This document shows positions 24,079-32,843 of a stretch of 64,000 nucleotides of DNA, one piece after another. Position 1 is the first letter of the stretch. Every line of letters begins with the position of its first letter. The stretch is from Cupriavidus yeoncheonensis (GTDB taxonomy: Bacteria; Pseudomonadota; Gammaproteobacteria; Burkholderiales; Burkholderiaceae), in assembly GCF_905397275.1 (NCBI RefSeq), contig NZ_CAJPUY010000001.1:248001-312000 (forward strand), in the 5' to 3' direction. The notes under the pieces were generated by a model. It did no database searches. It saw only the letters and a program-made list of their open reading frames with translations, and was not told the DNA's origin. The translations under genes and the position numbers were made by a program.

Positions 24079-26133
24079 TCATGGCTCCATGCGCTGCAGC
24101 AGCTCTGCGGTGAACATGCCGACGTCCCCCCAGTACAGCTTGAGCCTGGCCTTGTCCTGGAAATAGCGTTCCAGGTAGCGGCGCGCGCTGACGGGGTCGA
24201 CGATGCTGTTGGGGTCGAGCTGCGCCGACAGGTGCTGGTATTCCTGGCGCAGGTCGGCGCCTTCGAGGTTGAGGATGCTGCGGAACAGGATGCGGAACTC
24301 CCAGGACTGCACGTCGAAGCCGACAAAGAGCAGGGCACTGTCGTTCAGGCGCGCCCGCACCGCGAGCGGGATCGCATTGCGGTTGACCGACACGCTGGTG
24401 AGATAGTCAAAGTACTGGTCTTCGGTGAGCACGAGCGAGCCCGGTTCACGCAGGTCGCCGAACAGCTTGAGCACCATTGGCGCCTGTGCGGTCGGCGCGG
24501 CGCGCTTGCGGCCTTCGGCCAGCGCATCGTCGCAGGCTTCGGCCTGGCGGTTCCAGCGGCACAGGCGCACGCTCGGGTCGGCGCCGTTCTCGCGCAGCGC
24601 ATCGGCCAGCAGGTCGCTCGGATCGGTGCTCAGGTAGACCGGCAGTTTCAGCCGCGCCATGGCGCGGTAGGGGCTCTGCGGCTCGCGGTCGCGCTGCGCG
24701 CGGCCGACGGCGCTCACCACGTTGCCCAGCTCAGCGATGATGTCCTCGTTCTTCAGCGCCAGCAGTTCGGGTGTCAGCAGGTCGCGGTACTGCTGGACGA
24801 TATGCTGGTACGCGAACTTGTAAAACAGGCGGCGCGGGAACACACCCTGCTGCGAGACCGCCAGGTACTGGGCGACCTGCGGCAGCTCGTCGCGCTCGTG
24901 CGGGGCCATCGGGAAGTGGTAGGCCTCGGCCCATATCTGCGCCAGCTGCAGGCGCGAGCCGAACATGGCCTCGCTCATCGCGGGGCCGAGGATCGGCGTG
25001 GTTTCGCCGTGGCGGATGTTCTCGATGACGGCGCGCCAGGCATCGCCGCCATCGCCCTCATCGGGCGCGAAGCCGGGCGGATAGAAGATGCGTCCGCTGT
25101 CCAGCCGCGTGAACACCGCGGGCATCCACCAGTCCGGATACTCGCTGACCGCCGCGCGGGCCACGCCGGCGGCACGGTCGACTTCGCCGTGTTCGCGCAG
25201 CTCGGCAAAGAACAGCGGCAGGAAGGCGTTCATGGTGGCCATGCCGACATTGCCCTGCATGGCCAGGACCGCCGGCACGCCGGCCTGCGCAAGCAGCGGC
25301 CCCAGTGCCATCAGCGTGCTGGCGCTGCGCGCTGCACCGGCCCCGGCGCTCTGGCAGGAGCACAGCACCACCAGGCTCGGCGGGCGTTCGAGCGTGCCGA
25401 TGCGGTTCACCAGCACGCTGCCGCCCACCAGGTCGCGGCTGCCGTCGGCCTGTTCGAGCCACAGCATGGGCTGATCGTCCACCAGCGCGCCATGGCACAC
25501 CAGGCACAACACGTCGATGCCCTCCTGCAGCGCCGCGAAGATGCGGTCGATCGTGGCATGGCCGGGCTCTGCCAGAGCCTTGGCTGGCATCGGCGCGAGC
25601 GCGGCGATGGCGCGCGCGGCTTCCGCGGCGGCATCGATCGGCTTCATTTCGGGACCGAGTCCGCTCGGGTTCGCCACCACCACGAGCGCGCTCACGTCGC
25701 TTCGGGCGCGCAGGCGCGGCAGGCGCATTTCCCGCGCGAACAGGTAGCGCGAAAAGAAGCAGCGCTGCGTGATGAACAGCGCGTGCTCGCCAGCGGGATC
25801 GTAGAGCGTTTCCCAGGGCAGCGCGTGCAGCTCGCGCGCGTCGACGCCGATGCGCAGCCGCACGCGCAAGTCCAGGTGGCGCTCGTTGGCCGACGCCTGC
25901 GCGAGCACGAAGGCATCGCGCAGCGGCGGCGCGGCGAACAGGCTGGCGGCCAGCGCGCGGCCGCACACCTGCGGATCCGCGTCGCGCACGGCGGGGTCGT
26001 CGGGTACGAGCGGCAGCGGCACGCGCGGGGTGATCACATCGCCTTCGGGCACGCGGTGCCTGGCCTCGGCCTCATACCCGCCCGCGGCATCCGTGCCGAT
26101 CACGATCTCCAGTTCGGAATAGTTGCGTGGCAT
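24079..26133 (-). CDS. CHAT protease-SIR2-like fusion protein
   Basis: The 684-residue product has two parts. Residues about 80-370 are a CHAT caspase-like domain: ALPWETLYDP (104-113), the His motif VLCLVCHGAL with His214, and VVLCSCQSAG with Cys260. Residues about 395-684 resemble a SIR2_2-type domain: TPILGPAMS at the place of the GAG motif, VYLSTDPSDLLADAL, VLKLFGDLREPGSLVLTEDQYFDYL and LFVGFDVQSWEFRILFRSIL. SIR2-like domains in defence proteins often hydrolyse NAD; CHAT domains are proteases. The GAGxS motif is altered, so activity is uncertain. Cotranscribed with the STAND gene directly behind. Confidence 0.82.
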   Translation of the reverse strand: MPRNYSELEIVIGTDAAGGYEAEARHRVPEGDVITPRVPLPLVPDDPAVRDADPQVCGRALAASLFAAPPLRDAFVLAQASANERHLDLRVRLRIGVDARELHALPWETLYDPAGEHALFITQRCFFSRYLFAREMRLPRLRARSDVSALVVVANPSGLGPEMKPIDAAAEAARAIAALAPMPAKALAEPGHATIDRIFAALQEGIDVLCLVCHGALVDDQPMLWLEQADGSRDLVGGSVLVNRIGTLERPPSLVVLCSCQSAGAGAARSASTLMALGPLLAQAGVPAVLAMQGNVGMATMNAFLPLFFAELREHGEVDRAAGVARAAVSEYPDWWMPAVFTRLDSGRIFYPPGFAPDEGDGGDAWRAVIENIRHGETTPILGPAMSEAMFGSRLQLAQIWAEAYHFPMAPHERDELPQVAQYLAVSQQGVFPRRLFYKFAYQHIVQQYRDLLTPELLALKNEDIIAELGNVVSAVGRAQRDREPQSPYRAMARLKLPVYLSTDPSDLLADALRENGADPSVRLCRWNRQAEACDDALAEGRKRAAPTAQAPMVLKLFGDLREPGSLVLTEDQYFDYLTSVSVNRNAIPLAVRARLNDSALLFVGFDVQSWEFRILFRSILNLEGADLRQEYQHLSAQLDPNSIVDPVSARRYLERYFQDKARLKLYWGDVGMFTAELLQRMEP

Positions 26134-26176
26134 GGGCGGTCAGGGCTCTGGCGGCGTTATGCGGAGTTGTGCGGCG

Positions 26177-26989
26177 CTATGCGGCACTGCGCGGGTCGCC
26201 GGGCAGGAAATGTCCGGTGACGGCGCGGTAGGCCGCGGAGGTGCGCTTGCCCGGATAGCCGTCCAGCCTGACGAACACGCCGGGGTAGGTATTCAGCCAG
26301 CGCTGCAAGGCATCCGCCCGGGCGATGATAGTGGGATCGCCCGGCTTGCGCGCGGCGTAGCGCACGACCAGCGGCGCGTCGGGAGACGCTTGCGCGGGCT
26401 GGTCGGCAAATCGGATCAAGCCGGTTTCAGCCAGTCGCCGCAGCAGCACCGCGGCACCGCACTGCCGTGACACCGCCGTGTCGGACCAGGTGCCATCGGC
26501 CACGTACTTGCCGCGGACGTAGTGGTTGGAGAAGCTCCACAGGTAGGGCGTGGGCACGTGGGGGTGATAGGACCGGTAGCCGAAGCCGTTGTACCGCTCG
26601 ACCTGGTAGAGCATGCCCGGCAGGCTCCAGTCGGTGGCCGCGCCGAGTCCCTTGAGCGCCAGCGCGTCGGCGGCGCTGTCCTCCCAGCTGAACGGTGGCG
26701 CGCTGGTGCGCGGGCGCCCGGCCGGCACATGCGTGGTGCGGGACCCCAGCGGGTCGCCGTTGTGGAGGTGGCAATCGAACCGCTGTCCGCATTCCATGTT
26801 GTGGATCACGGCTATGAAGTGCCAGGGCGCGCCGGAGAGGTTGCCAGCGGCCTCATAGCGGGGCTGATTGCGCTCCAGCGACCTGACCAGCCCGTCGACC
26901 TCCGCCGCGCGGGCAGCGTTGATGACGCAGCTGTTGAACAGCGACGCGTAGTCCTGGCGCAAGGCGTCCGTTAGCGCGATGGTGGCCAT
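26177..26989 (-). CDS. Lysozyme-like protein with C-terminal peptidoglycan-binding motif
   Basis: ATG 26989 with GGGAGG upstream is chosen over the longer frame to 27061. The 270-residue product matches the pattern of lysozyme-family proteins: WHFIAVIHNMECGQRFDCHLHNGDPL with a candidate catalytic Glu, RTTHVPAGRP, then YNGFGYRSYHPHVPTPYLWSFSNHY and GKYVADGTW. The C-terminal 60 residues look like a peptidoglycan-binding fold (ALQRWLNTYPGVFVRLDGYPGKRTSAAYRAVTG). No signal peptide is visible. First gene of the five-gene operon, 43 bases before the CHAT-SIR2 gene. It may be a cell-wall-degrading effector; export route unknown. Confidence 0.75.
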   Translation of the reverse strand: MATIALTDALRQDYASLFNSCVINAARAAEVDGLVRSLERNQPRYEAAGNLSGAPWHFIAVIHNMECGQRFDCHLHNGDPLGSRTTHVPAGRPRTSAPPFSWEDSAADALALKGLGAATDWSLPGMLYQVERYNGFGYRSYHPHVPTPYLWSFSNHYVRGKYVADGTWSDTAVSRQCGAAVLLRRLAETGLIRFADQPAQASPDAPLVVRYAARKPGDPTIIARADALQRWLNTYPGVFVRLDGYPGKRTSAAYRAVTGHFLPGDPRSAA

Positions 26990-27314
26990 GATGCCTCCCA
27001 TGCGGATTCGCTGACGGCGCCGGCGGCGCCGCGGGCGTTCGCAAATACCCCGGCAACGCAAGGCTGGCGGCCGGCGGCAATGCGCGCGAGCCGGCCCGGT
27101 TCAACGGCGCGCCATGCTGCGGTCGGGCCGTTCTCCGACGGCGCCGAGGGCACGCTGTGCCTGCTAACTGAAGGCTAGAAGCTGGCACCCTCGATGGAAA
27201 GATGCCGCGGACAAAACAAATGAAGATGAGATCTGCAGAATATGCAATTCTCGATGAATCTGTCATCCATGGGGCCGGATGACGACGCCTGCCGGTTCTT
27301 GCCGGCGGCGGGGC
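26990..27314. other. Intergenic region between lexA unit and five-gene operon
   Basis: It should contain the operon promoter on the minus strand and the end of the lexA transcript. An AT-richer patch lies at about 27200-27260. I cannot name a promoter with confidence, and no protein frame is convincing. Confidence 0.4.
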
Positions 27315-27488
27315 TCAGGCCAGGAGCTTGGTCGGCTCGGCCAGTTCCAGCATCCGGCAGATGTCCGCCATGCTGCCAACCATGGTGCGGCGCTGCGCGC
27401 CCTGGTAGATGCGGACGCCCTTCGACTGCCGGAACGGCACCGGCTTGACGGGCTGACGGGCGGCGGCAATGTGGTTGATTTGCGGCAT
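27315..27488 (-). CDS. Small conserved-looking protein downstream of lexA, 57 aa
   Basis: ATG 27488 preceded by GAGG opens 57 residues: MPQINHIAAARQPVKPVPFR, then SKGVRIYQGAQRRTMVGSMADICRMLELAEPTKLLA. It has a basic, Pro-rich front and an amphipathic C-terminal helix, and no cysteine ligands beyond one. It follows lexA on the same strand at 105 bases and is under the same LexA boxes unless a terminator intervenes, which I do not see. Function unknown; an SOS-linked small regulator is one guess. Confidence 0.6.
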   Translation of the reverse strand: MPQINHIAAARQPVKPVPFRQSKGVRIYQGAQRRTMVGSMADICRMLELAEPTKLLA

Positions 27489-27593
27489 GGCTACACCTCT
27501 CGATTGGCAAAAGCGGGGTCAACACCCGTCAGGCGGGCGACATCGGCACAGCAAGGAGGAGGGCGGCGACCAGCGCGCGGCTGGCCGCGCTGG

Positions 27594-28250
27594 TCAGAAG
27601 CCCGAGGAGCGGATCAGCCCGACGGCGATGCCTTCGAGCGAGAACTCTTCGCGTCCGGGCGCGACCATGATGTTCGGGAAGTCCGGGTTTTCCGCGATCA
27701 GTTCGATCGCGCCGTCACGTCGCTGCAGGCGCTTGACAGTCACGTCGTCGCCCAGGCGGGCCACGACGATCTTGCCGTTGGGTGCCTCGCTGGCCTTGCG
27801 CACGGCCAGCAGGTCGCCGTCGAGGATGCCGGCGTCGCGCATGCTCAGGCCGCGCACGCGCAGCAGATAGTCAGGGCGCTCGTCGAAGACGGAGGCGTCG
27901 ACCTGGTACTGGCGGTCGATATGCTCGGCGGCGAGGATCGGGCTGCCGGCGGCCACGCGGCCCACCAGCGGCAGCGTCAGTTGCATGACGCCGGACATCG
28001 GCAGCGAAAACTGGTCGGGCATTTCGGAATCGCTGCGCGCCACCTTCAGGCGGATACCGCGCGACGCGCCCGGCGTCAGTTCGATCACGCCCTTGCGCGC
28101 CAGCGCTCGCAGGTGTTCTTCCGCTGCATTGGGCGATGAAAAGCCGAACTCCGCGGCGATCTCGGCGCGCGTGGGCGGGAAGCCCGTGCCGCGGATCGTG
28201 TTGCGGATCAGGTCGAAAATCTGCTGCTGCCGGGGTGTCAGGGTCGCCAT
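27594..28250 (-). CDS. lexA: LexA repressor
   Basis: LexA represses the SOS regulon and cleaves itself when RecA filaments form. The 218-residue protein has the N-terminal winged helix ([29 protein letters not shown], with [16 protein letters not shown]), the cleavage site Ala101-Gly102 in RVAAGSP, and the Ser-Lys dyad Ser136 (GLSMRDAGI) and Lys173 (DVTVKRL). It is preceded by two LexA boxes, so it is autoregulated. Those boxes match the ones in the prophage at 13727-13797, so the host repressor likely controls that cassette. Confidence 0.97.
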   Translation of the reverse strand: MATLTPRQQQIFDLIRNTIRGTGFPPTRAEIAAEFGFSSPNAAEEHLRALARKGVIELTPGASRGIRLKVARSDSEMPDQFSLPMSGVMQLTLPLVGRVAAGSPILAAEHIDRQYQVDASVFDERPDYLLRVRGLSMRDAGILDGDLLAVRKASEAPNGKIVVARLGDDVTVKRLQRRDGAIELIAENPDFPNIMVAPGREEFSLEGIAVGLIRSSGF

Positions 28251-28305
28251 GGAAGCGTTCCGTGATAAGTGCCCCGGTGCGATACGGCTGCCAGCCAGGC
28301 GGGCA

Positions 28306-28341
28306 CTGTATGTTTAAACAGTATGCTGTGATTTTATACAG
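28306..28341 (-). promoter_or_regulatory. Twin LexA boxes of lexA
   Basis: CTGTATGTTTAAACAG (28306-28321) and CTGTGATTTTATACAG (28326-28341) both fit CTG-N10-CAG. They lie 56-91 bases before the lexA start and 106 bases before the divergent asparaginase gene. Confidence 0.9.
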
Positions 28342-28446
28342 TATCGGCACAAGCGCAAGCAGAATTTCAGAGGCGTCTGCTTGACTTCCGGCTTGCCCGC
28401 ATGCCGCGGGTACAATCGCCGGACCTCAGCTCCCCGCATCCCGACC

Positions 28447-29445
28447 ATGTCCCAGCTTCCCCGCATCGTGGTCCTGGCCACCGGCGGTACCATTGCCGGC
28501 GCCTCGACCAACCCGGCCAGCAGCGCGCGCTACCAGGCTGCGACGGTGCCCGTGTCAACGCTGCTCGCGGCCGTGCCGGCGTTGCAGTCGGTGGCCAGGG
28601 TCGAGGCCGAGCAGGTGGCGCAGGTCGATAGCAAGGACATGGTGTTTTCGCTCTGGTCGACGCTGGCGGCGCGCGTGCAGCACTGGTCGGCCGAGCCGGA
28701 CGTGGCAGGCATCGTCATTACACACGGCACGGACACGCTCGAAGAGACCGCGATGTTCCTGCACCTGACGCAGGCCTGTCCGGTGCCCGTGGTACTGACC
28801 GCCGCGATGCGGCCGTCGACGTCGCTGTCGGCTGACGGGCCGCTCAATCTGCTCGACGCGGTGCGTGTCGCCGGGCATCCGGATGCGCGCGGCAAGGGCG
28901 TGCTGGTGGTGCTGAACCAGCAGATTCATGCGGCGCGCGACGTGACCAAGGCGCATACCTCGGCGGTGGATGCATTTGTGTCGCCACAGGGCGGTCCACT
29001 GGGCTTCGTGCAGGACGAACTGGTGCGGTTGGCGCGCACGCCCGCGCATGCGGTTGCGGCGGTCTTGCCCGTACCGGCCCGGTGGCCCGATGTCGAGATC
29101 ATCGCAAGCTATGCGCAACCCGGCCGCATTGCGGTAGACGCGATGGTGGCAGCCGGCGTGAAGGGGCTGGTCGTGGCGGCGGCAGGCAACGGTTCGGTGC
29201 ACGAGGTGCTGATCGCAGCGCTCAAGGATGCCGCTGCGGCCGGTGTCGCCGTGGTGCGGAGTTCGCGCACCGGGGCGGGCCATGTGGCGATTCCGCCGGT
29301 TGTGGATCCTGATGCTGGCGTTTTCCTTTCCGCCGCAGACCTGAATCCCTATAAGGCAAGGCTGCTGCTGCTGGTGGCGCTGGCACAGGAACCAGGCCTG
29401 GCTGCCGCGCCGGACCGGCTCCAGGCGCTGTTTGCCTCTGTGTGA
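28447..29445 (+). CDS. L-asparaginase
   Basis: This enzyme converts asparagine to aspartate and ammonia. The start ATG 28447 is used because the protein then begins directly with the family motif: MSQLPRIVVLATGGTIAGAS, Thr14 being the nucleophile. The second motif is GIVITHGTDTLEET with Thr95-Asp96. Length (332) is usual for bacterial asparaginases. No signal peptide is apparent, which favours a cytoplasmic enzyme. It is divergent from lexA, and a TACAAT -10-like element lies at 28412. Confidence 0.92.
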   Translation: MSQLPRIVVLATGGTIAGASTNPASSARYQAATVPVSTLLAAVPALQSVARVEAEQVAQVDSKDMVFSLWSTLAARVQHWSAEPDVAGIVITHGTDTLEETAMFLHLTQACPVPVVLTAAMRPSTSLSADGPLNLLDAVRVAGHPDARGKGVLVVLNQQIHAARDVTKAHTSAVDAFVSPQGGPLGFVQDELVRLARTPAHAVAAVLPVPARWPDVEIIASYAQPGRIAVDAMVAAGVKGLVVAAAGNGSVHEVLIAALKDAAAAGVAVVRSSRTGAGHVAIPPVVDPDAGVFLSAADLNPYKARLLLLVALAQEPGLAAAPDRLQALFASV

Positions 29446-29451
29446 TTGCGG

Positions 29452-29481
29452 TTGCGTGATTGTCAATATCCGGGCTATACT
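29452..29481 (+). promoter_or_regulatory. Likely promoter of the rpsF operon
   Basis: TTGCGT (29452-29457), an 18-base spacer and TATACT (29476-29481) lie about 66 bases before rpsF. Confidence 0.5.
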
Positions 29482-29547
29482 TTAAGGCTATTCAACCTTG
29501 CCGCACCGGACTGTGACGCCCGGGTGGCTTATCCAAAAGGAGCGTCA

Positions 29548-29922
29548 ATGCGTCATTACGAAATCGTATTTATCGTCCATCCGGACCAGAGTGAGCAAGT
29601 GCCGGCCATGATCGAGCGTTACAAGTCGCTCGTGACGTCGCAAGGCGGCCAGATTCACCGCGTGGAAGACTGGGGCCGTCGCCAGATGGCTTACATGATC
29701 CAGAAGCTGGCCAAGGCGCACTACGTTTGCGTCAACATCGAGTGCGGCAAGGAAACCCTGGCCGAGCTGGAACATGCCTTCAAGTTCAATGACGCCGTGC
29801 TGCGCCATCTGATCGTGCAGACCAAGAAGGCCGAAACCGCTCCTTCGCCGATGATGAAGGAAGTGCAGCGCGAAGAGGCCCGCAAGGCCGCGCAAACGAC
29901 CACCGAAGGCCAGGCCGCCTGA
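29548..29922 (+). CDS. rpsF: 30S ribosomal protein S6
   Basis: S6 binds S18 on the 30S platform. The 124-residue protein begins [25 protein letters not shown] and has the family block [23 protein letters not shown], with an extended Glu/Ala/Lys tail. AAAAGGAG is 5 bases upstream of ATG 29548; longer in-frame upstream sequence lacks family similarity. It heads rpsF-priB-rpsR-rplI, the usual order in betaproteobacteria. Confidence 0.97.
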   Translation: MRHYEIVFIVHPDQSEQVPAMIERYKSLVTSQGGQIHRVEDWGRRQMAYMIQKLAKAHYVCVNIECGKETLAELEHAFKFNDAVLRHLIVQTKKAETAPSPMMKEVQREEARKAAQTTTEGQAA

Positions 29923-29999
29923 ATGCGGACTGCGGTGCCTGTCGTGGCTGGCAAGCCTGATCACGACAGCATGGGAAACACACTGCAAGGGGCCACGCG

Positions 30000-30299
30000 T
30001 TGAACCAGCTTCGGCTAGCCGCCACCTTGGCGGAACGCGATGCGCTCAGGTATACCCCGGCCGGCGTGCCCGTCGTGAACTGCATCTTGCAGTACAGCGG
30101 CGCGGCGATCGAGGCGGATACGCCGAGGCAGGTCGAGTTTGCCATTGCAGCGATGGGGATCGGGCCGGTTGGCCAGCGTCTGGAGCGGTTGCCGCTCGGC
30201 ACGCTGCTCGACTGCGAAGGATTCCTGACCCGCAAGCACCGCAACAGCAAGGCCCTCGTCTTTCACATCACCGGATGCAAAGCATTCGCAAAGGATTGA
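30000..30299 (+). CDS. priB: Primosomal replication protein N
   Basis: PriB is an OB-fold ssDNA-binding protein that helps PriA restart stalled forks. The 99-residue product begins at TTG 30000, with AAGGGG upstream, giving NQLRLAATLAERDALRYTPAGVPVVNCILQ, the standard PriB start. It ends GFLTRKHRNSKALVFHITGCKAF. It lies between rpsF and rpsR as in most beta- and gammaproteobacteria. Confidence 0.95.
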   Translation: MNQLRLAATLAERDALRYTPAGVPVVNCILQYSGAAIEADTPRQVEFAIAAMGIGPVGQRLERLPLGTLLDCEGFLTRKHRNSKALVFHITGCKAFAKD

Positions 30300-30302
30300 A
30301 TC

Positions 30303-30581
30303 ATGGCATTCATCAAACGTGACAACAAGAACAAGAAGCGCTTCCAGCAACAGAACCCGCTGTTCAAGCGCAAGCGCTTCTGCCGCTTCACCGTGGCTGG
30401 CGTGGAACAGATCGACTACAAGGATCTGGACACCCTGAAGGACTTCATCGGCGACAACGGCAAGATCACGCCGGCTCGCCTGACCGGTACCAAGGCTCAC
30501 TATCAGCGTCAGCTGGATACGGCCATCAAGCGCGCGCGTTTCCTGGCGCTGATGCCGTACACCGACCTGCACAAGAACTGA
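30303..30581 (+). CDS. rpsR: 30S ribosomal protein S18
   Basis: This 92-residue S18 pairs with S6 in the 30S subunit. It has the typical core [43 protein letters not shown] and [13 protein letters not shown] basic N-terminal stretch [13 protein letters not shown] precedes it. It starts 4 bases after priB. Confidence 0.97.
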   Translation: MAFIKRDNKNKKRFQQQNPLFKRKRFCRFTVAGVEQIDYKDLDTLKDFIGDNGKITPARLTGTKAHYQRQLDTAIKRARFLALMPYTDLHKN

Positions 30582-30617
30582 TAGTCCAGGCCATAGGTCC
30601 GTAAAGGAGAGAACACG

Positions 30618-31070
30618 ATGCAAGTTATTCTGCTGGAAAAAGTGATCAACCTGGGTAGCCTGGGTGACATCGTCAAGGTGAAGGATGGTTACGCCCGTAA
30701 CTTCCTGATCCCGAGCAAGAAGGCCCGCCGCGCCACGCAAACCGCGATCAAGGAATTCGAAGTGAAGCGCGCCGAGCTGGAAAAGGCCGCTGCCGAGAAG
30801 CTGGCCGCCGCGCAAGCCGAAGGTGAGAAGCTGAACGGCCAGACCGTCCAGATCTCGCAGAAGTCGGGTGTGGATGGCCGCCTGTTTGGTTCCGTGACCA
30901 ACGCCGACATCGCTGTTGCCCTGGGTGCCCAAGGCTTCAAGCTGGAGAAGGCCCAGATTCGCCTGCCGAACGGTCCGCTGAAGACGGTGGGTGACCACCC
31001 GGTCAGCGTTGCGCTGCACACCGACGTGGTGGTCGACGTGACCGTCGCCGTGGTTGGCGAGCAAGTCTAA
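30618..31070 (+). CDS. rplI: 50S ribosomal protein L9
   Basis: This 150-residue L9 has the N-terminal 23S-binding domain ([32 protein letters not shown]), a long connecting helix rich in Lys, Ala and Glu, and a C-terminal domain. GGAGAG is the ribosome site. It closes the ribosomal operon before a strong terminator. Confidence 0.97.
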   Translation: MQVILLEKVINLGSLGDIVKVKDGYARNFLIPSKKARRATQTAIKEFEVKRAELEKAAAEKLAAAQAEGEKLNGQTVQISQKSGVDGRLFGSVTNADIAVALGAQGFKLEKAQIRLPNGPLKTVGDHPVSVALHTDVVVDVTVAVVGEQV

Positions 31071-31111
31071 GCAAGACCTTGCCGTGCCGGTCCGTCCGGC
31101 ACATGCAAGCG

Positions 31112-31142
31112 AAAAGGCAGGAGCGTGGCTCCTGCCTTTTTC
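31112..31142 (+). terminator. Terminator after rplI
   Basis: AAAAGGCAGGAG pairs with CTCCTGCCTTTTT around CGTGG and ends in T residues. Confidence 0.9.
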
Positions 31143-31256
31143 TTTGTCCGCAGCCTCCGCTGCATGGCGGCCATCTTGCTGCACACCCGGGCCTGTCAAG
31201 GCCCGATGTCAAAGTGTTGCAGCTCAAATGTCAGTCGGGCAGCGTCCGCCCGCCGG

Positions 31257-31262
31257 TATAAT
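31257..31262 (+). promoter_or_regulatory. TATAAT -10 element close to dnaB start
   Basis: A consensus TATAAT ends 8 bases before the dnaB ATG, with no good -35. If used, the transcript would start at or within about 2 bases of the ATG, so it would be nearly leaderless. Confidence 0.5.
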
Positions 31263-31270
31263 CCCACCCC

Positions 31271-32662
31271 ATGAACGCGCCCGTCGCTGACCCCCAACTT
31301 GAAAGTCTCAAGGTACCGCCGCATTCGATCGAGGCCGAGCAATCGGTGCTCGGTGGCCTGCTGCTGGATAATTCCGCCTGGGACCGCATTGCCGATTTCA
31401 TCTCCGAAGCGGATTTCTACCGCTTTGACCACCGGCTGATCTTCCAGAACATCGCGAAGCTGATCTCGGCCACCAAGCCCGCCGACGTCATCACCGTCTT
31501 CGAAATGCTGCAGGTGGCTGGCAAGGCCGAGGAGGTGGGCGGACTGGCCTACCTGAATTCGCTCGCGCAGAACACGCCCAGCGCTGCCAACATCCGCCGC
31601 TACGCGGAGATCGTGCGCGAGCGCGCGGTGCTGCGCAAGCTGGTGACCGTGGCGGACGACATCGCTTCGTCGGCCTTCGCGCCGCAGGGGCGTGAAGTCC
31701 GCGAGCTGCTCGATGCGGCCGAATCCAAGGTCTTCGCCATTGCCGAAGAGGGTTCGCGCGGGCAGAAGGGCTTCCAGGAAATCCAGCCGCTGCTGACGCA
31801 GGTGGTGGAGCGTATTGACGAACTGTACCACCGCGACTCGACCACCGACGTGACCGGCGTGCCGACCGGCTTCATCGATCTCGACAAGATGACCAGCGGC
31901 ATGCAGGCCGGCGACCTGGTCATCGTGGCGGGTCGTCCGTCGATGGGCAAGACGGCGTTTTCGCTGAACATCGGCGAACACGTGGCCGTGGAGCAGGGGC
32001 TGCCGGTGGCGGTGTTCTCCATGGAAATGGCGGGCACCCAGCTGGCCATGCGTATGCTGGGTTCGGTCGGCCGCCTGGATCAGCACCGCCTGCGTACCGG
32101 CCGGCTGCTGGACGAAGACTGGCCGCGCCTCACCCATGCCATCCAGCGCATGAACGACGCCCAGCTCTTCATCGACGAGACGCCGGCGCTGAATCCGATG
32201 GAGCTGCGTGCACGCTCGCGCCGGCTGGCGCGCCAGTGCGGGCAACTCGGCCTGATCATCATCGACTACCTGCAGCTGATGTCCGGCTCCGGCGGCGGTG
32301 AAAATCGGGCGACCGAAATCTCGGAAATCTCCCGTTCGCTCAAGGGCCTGGCCAAGGAGCTGAATTGCCCGGTGATTGCGCTGTCGCAGCTGAACCGAAG
32401 CCTGGAACAGCGTCCGAACAAGCGCCCGGTGATGTCCGACCTTCGTGAATCGGGCGCTATCGAACAGGATGCCGACGTGATCCTGTTCATCTACCGCGAC
32501 GAAGTCTACAACCCTGATTCCCAGGACAAGGGCACGGCCGAAATCATCATCGGCAAGCAGCGTAACGGCCCGATCGGCACGGTGCGCCTGACCTTCCTGG
32601 GGCAGTTCACGAAGTTCGATAACTTCAGCGGCGGCCCGGCCTTCTTCGACAACGACAACTGA
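31271..32662 (+). CDS. dnaB: Replicative DNA helicase
   Basis: DnaB unwinds DNA at the replication fork as a hexamer. The 463-residue protein has the N-terminal domain (SIEAEQSVLGGLLLDN), a linker, and the RecA-like ATPase with Walker A VAGRPSMGKTAFS (about residue 220), Walker B LIIIDYLQLMS, and the C-terminal motifs ALSQLNRSLEQR, SDLRESGAIEQDAD and IIIGKQRNGP. Length is standard and no intein is present. Confidence 0.97.
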   Translation: MNAPVADPQLESLKVPPHSIEAEQSVLGGLLLDNSAWDRIADFISEADFYRFDHRLIFQNIAKLISATKPADVITVFEMLQVAGKAEEVGGLAYLNSLAQNTPSAANIRRYAEIVRERAVLRKLVTVADDIASSAFAPQGREVRELLDAAESKVFAIAEEGSRGQKGFQEIQPLLTQVVERIDELYHRDSTTDVTGVPTGFIDLDKMTSGMQAGDLVIVAGRPSMGKTAFSLNIGEHVAVEQGLPVAVFSMEMAGTQLAMRMLGSVGRLDQHRLRTGRLLDEDWPRLTHAIQRMNDAQLFIDETPALNPMELRARSRRLARQCGQLGLIIIDYLQLMSGSGGGENRATEISEISRSLKGLAKELNCPVIALSQLNRSLEQRPNKRPVMSDLRESGAIEQDADVILFIYRDEVYNPDSQDKGTAEIIIGKQRNGPIGTVRLTFLGQFTKFDNFSGGPAFFDNDN

Positions 32663-32843
32663 AGTCAAGCCTGCCGGCAATCGAGCGTCTCGTTTGCGAC
32701 ATATTGGCAGGCATTGCCGCTACAACCCTGTAAAATATTGCGCTTTGATGACAGCGGCCGGAAATGCCGCTGTCGCGCGATGCATTGCGCAACCTCCAGC
32801 AACAAACCAAGCGGCGTCACTGCGCTGCGACAAGGAACATTCC

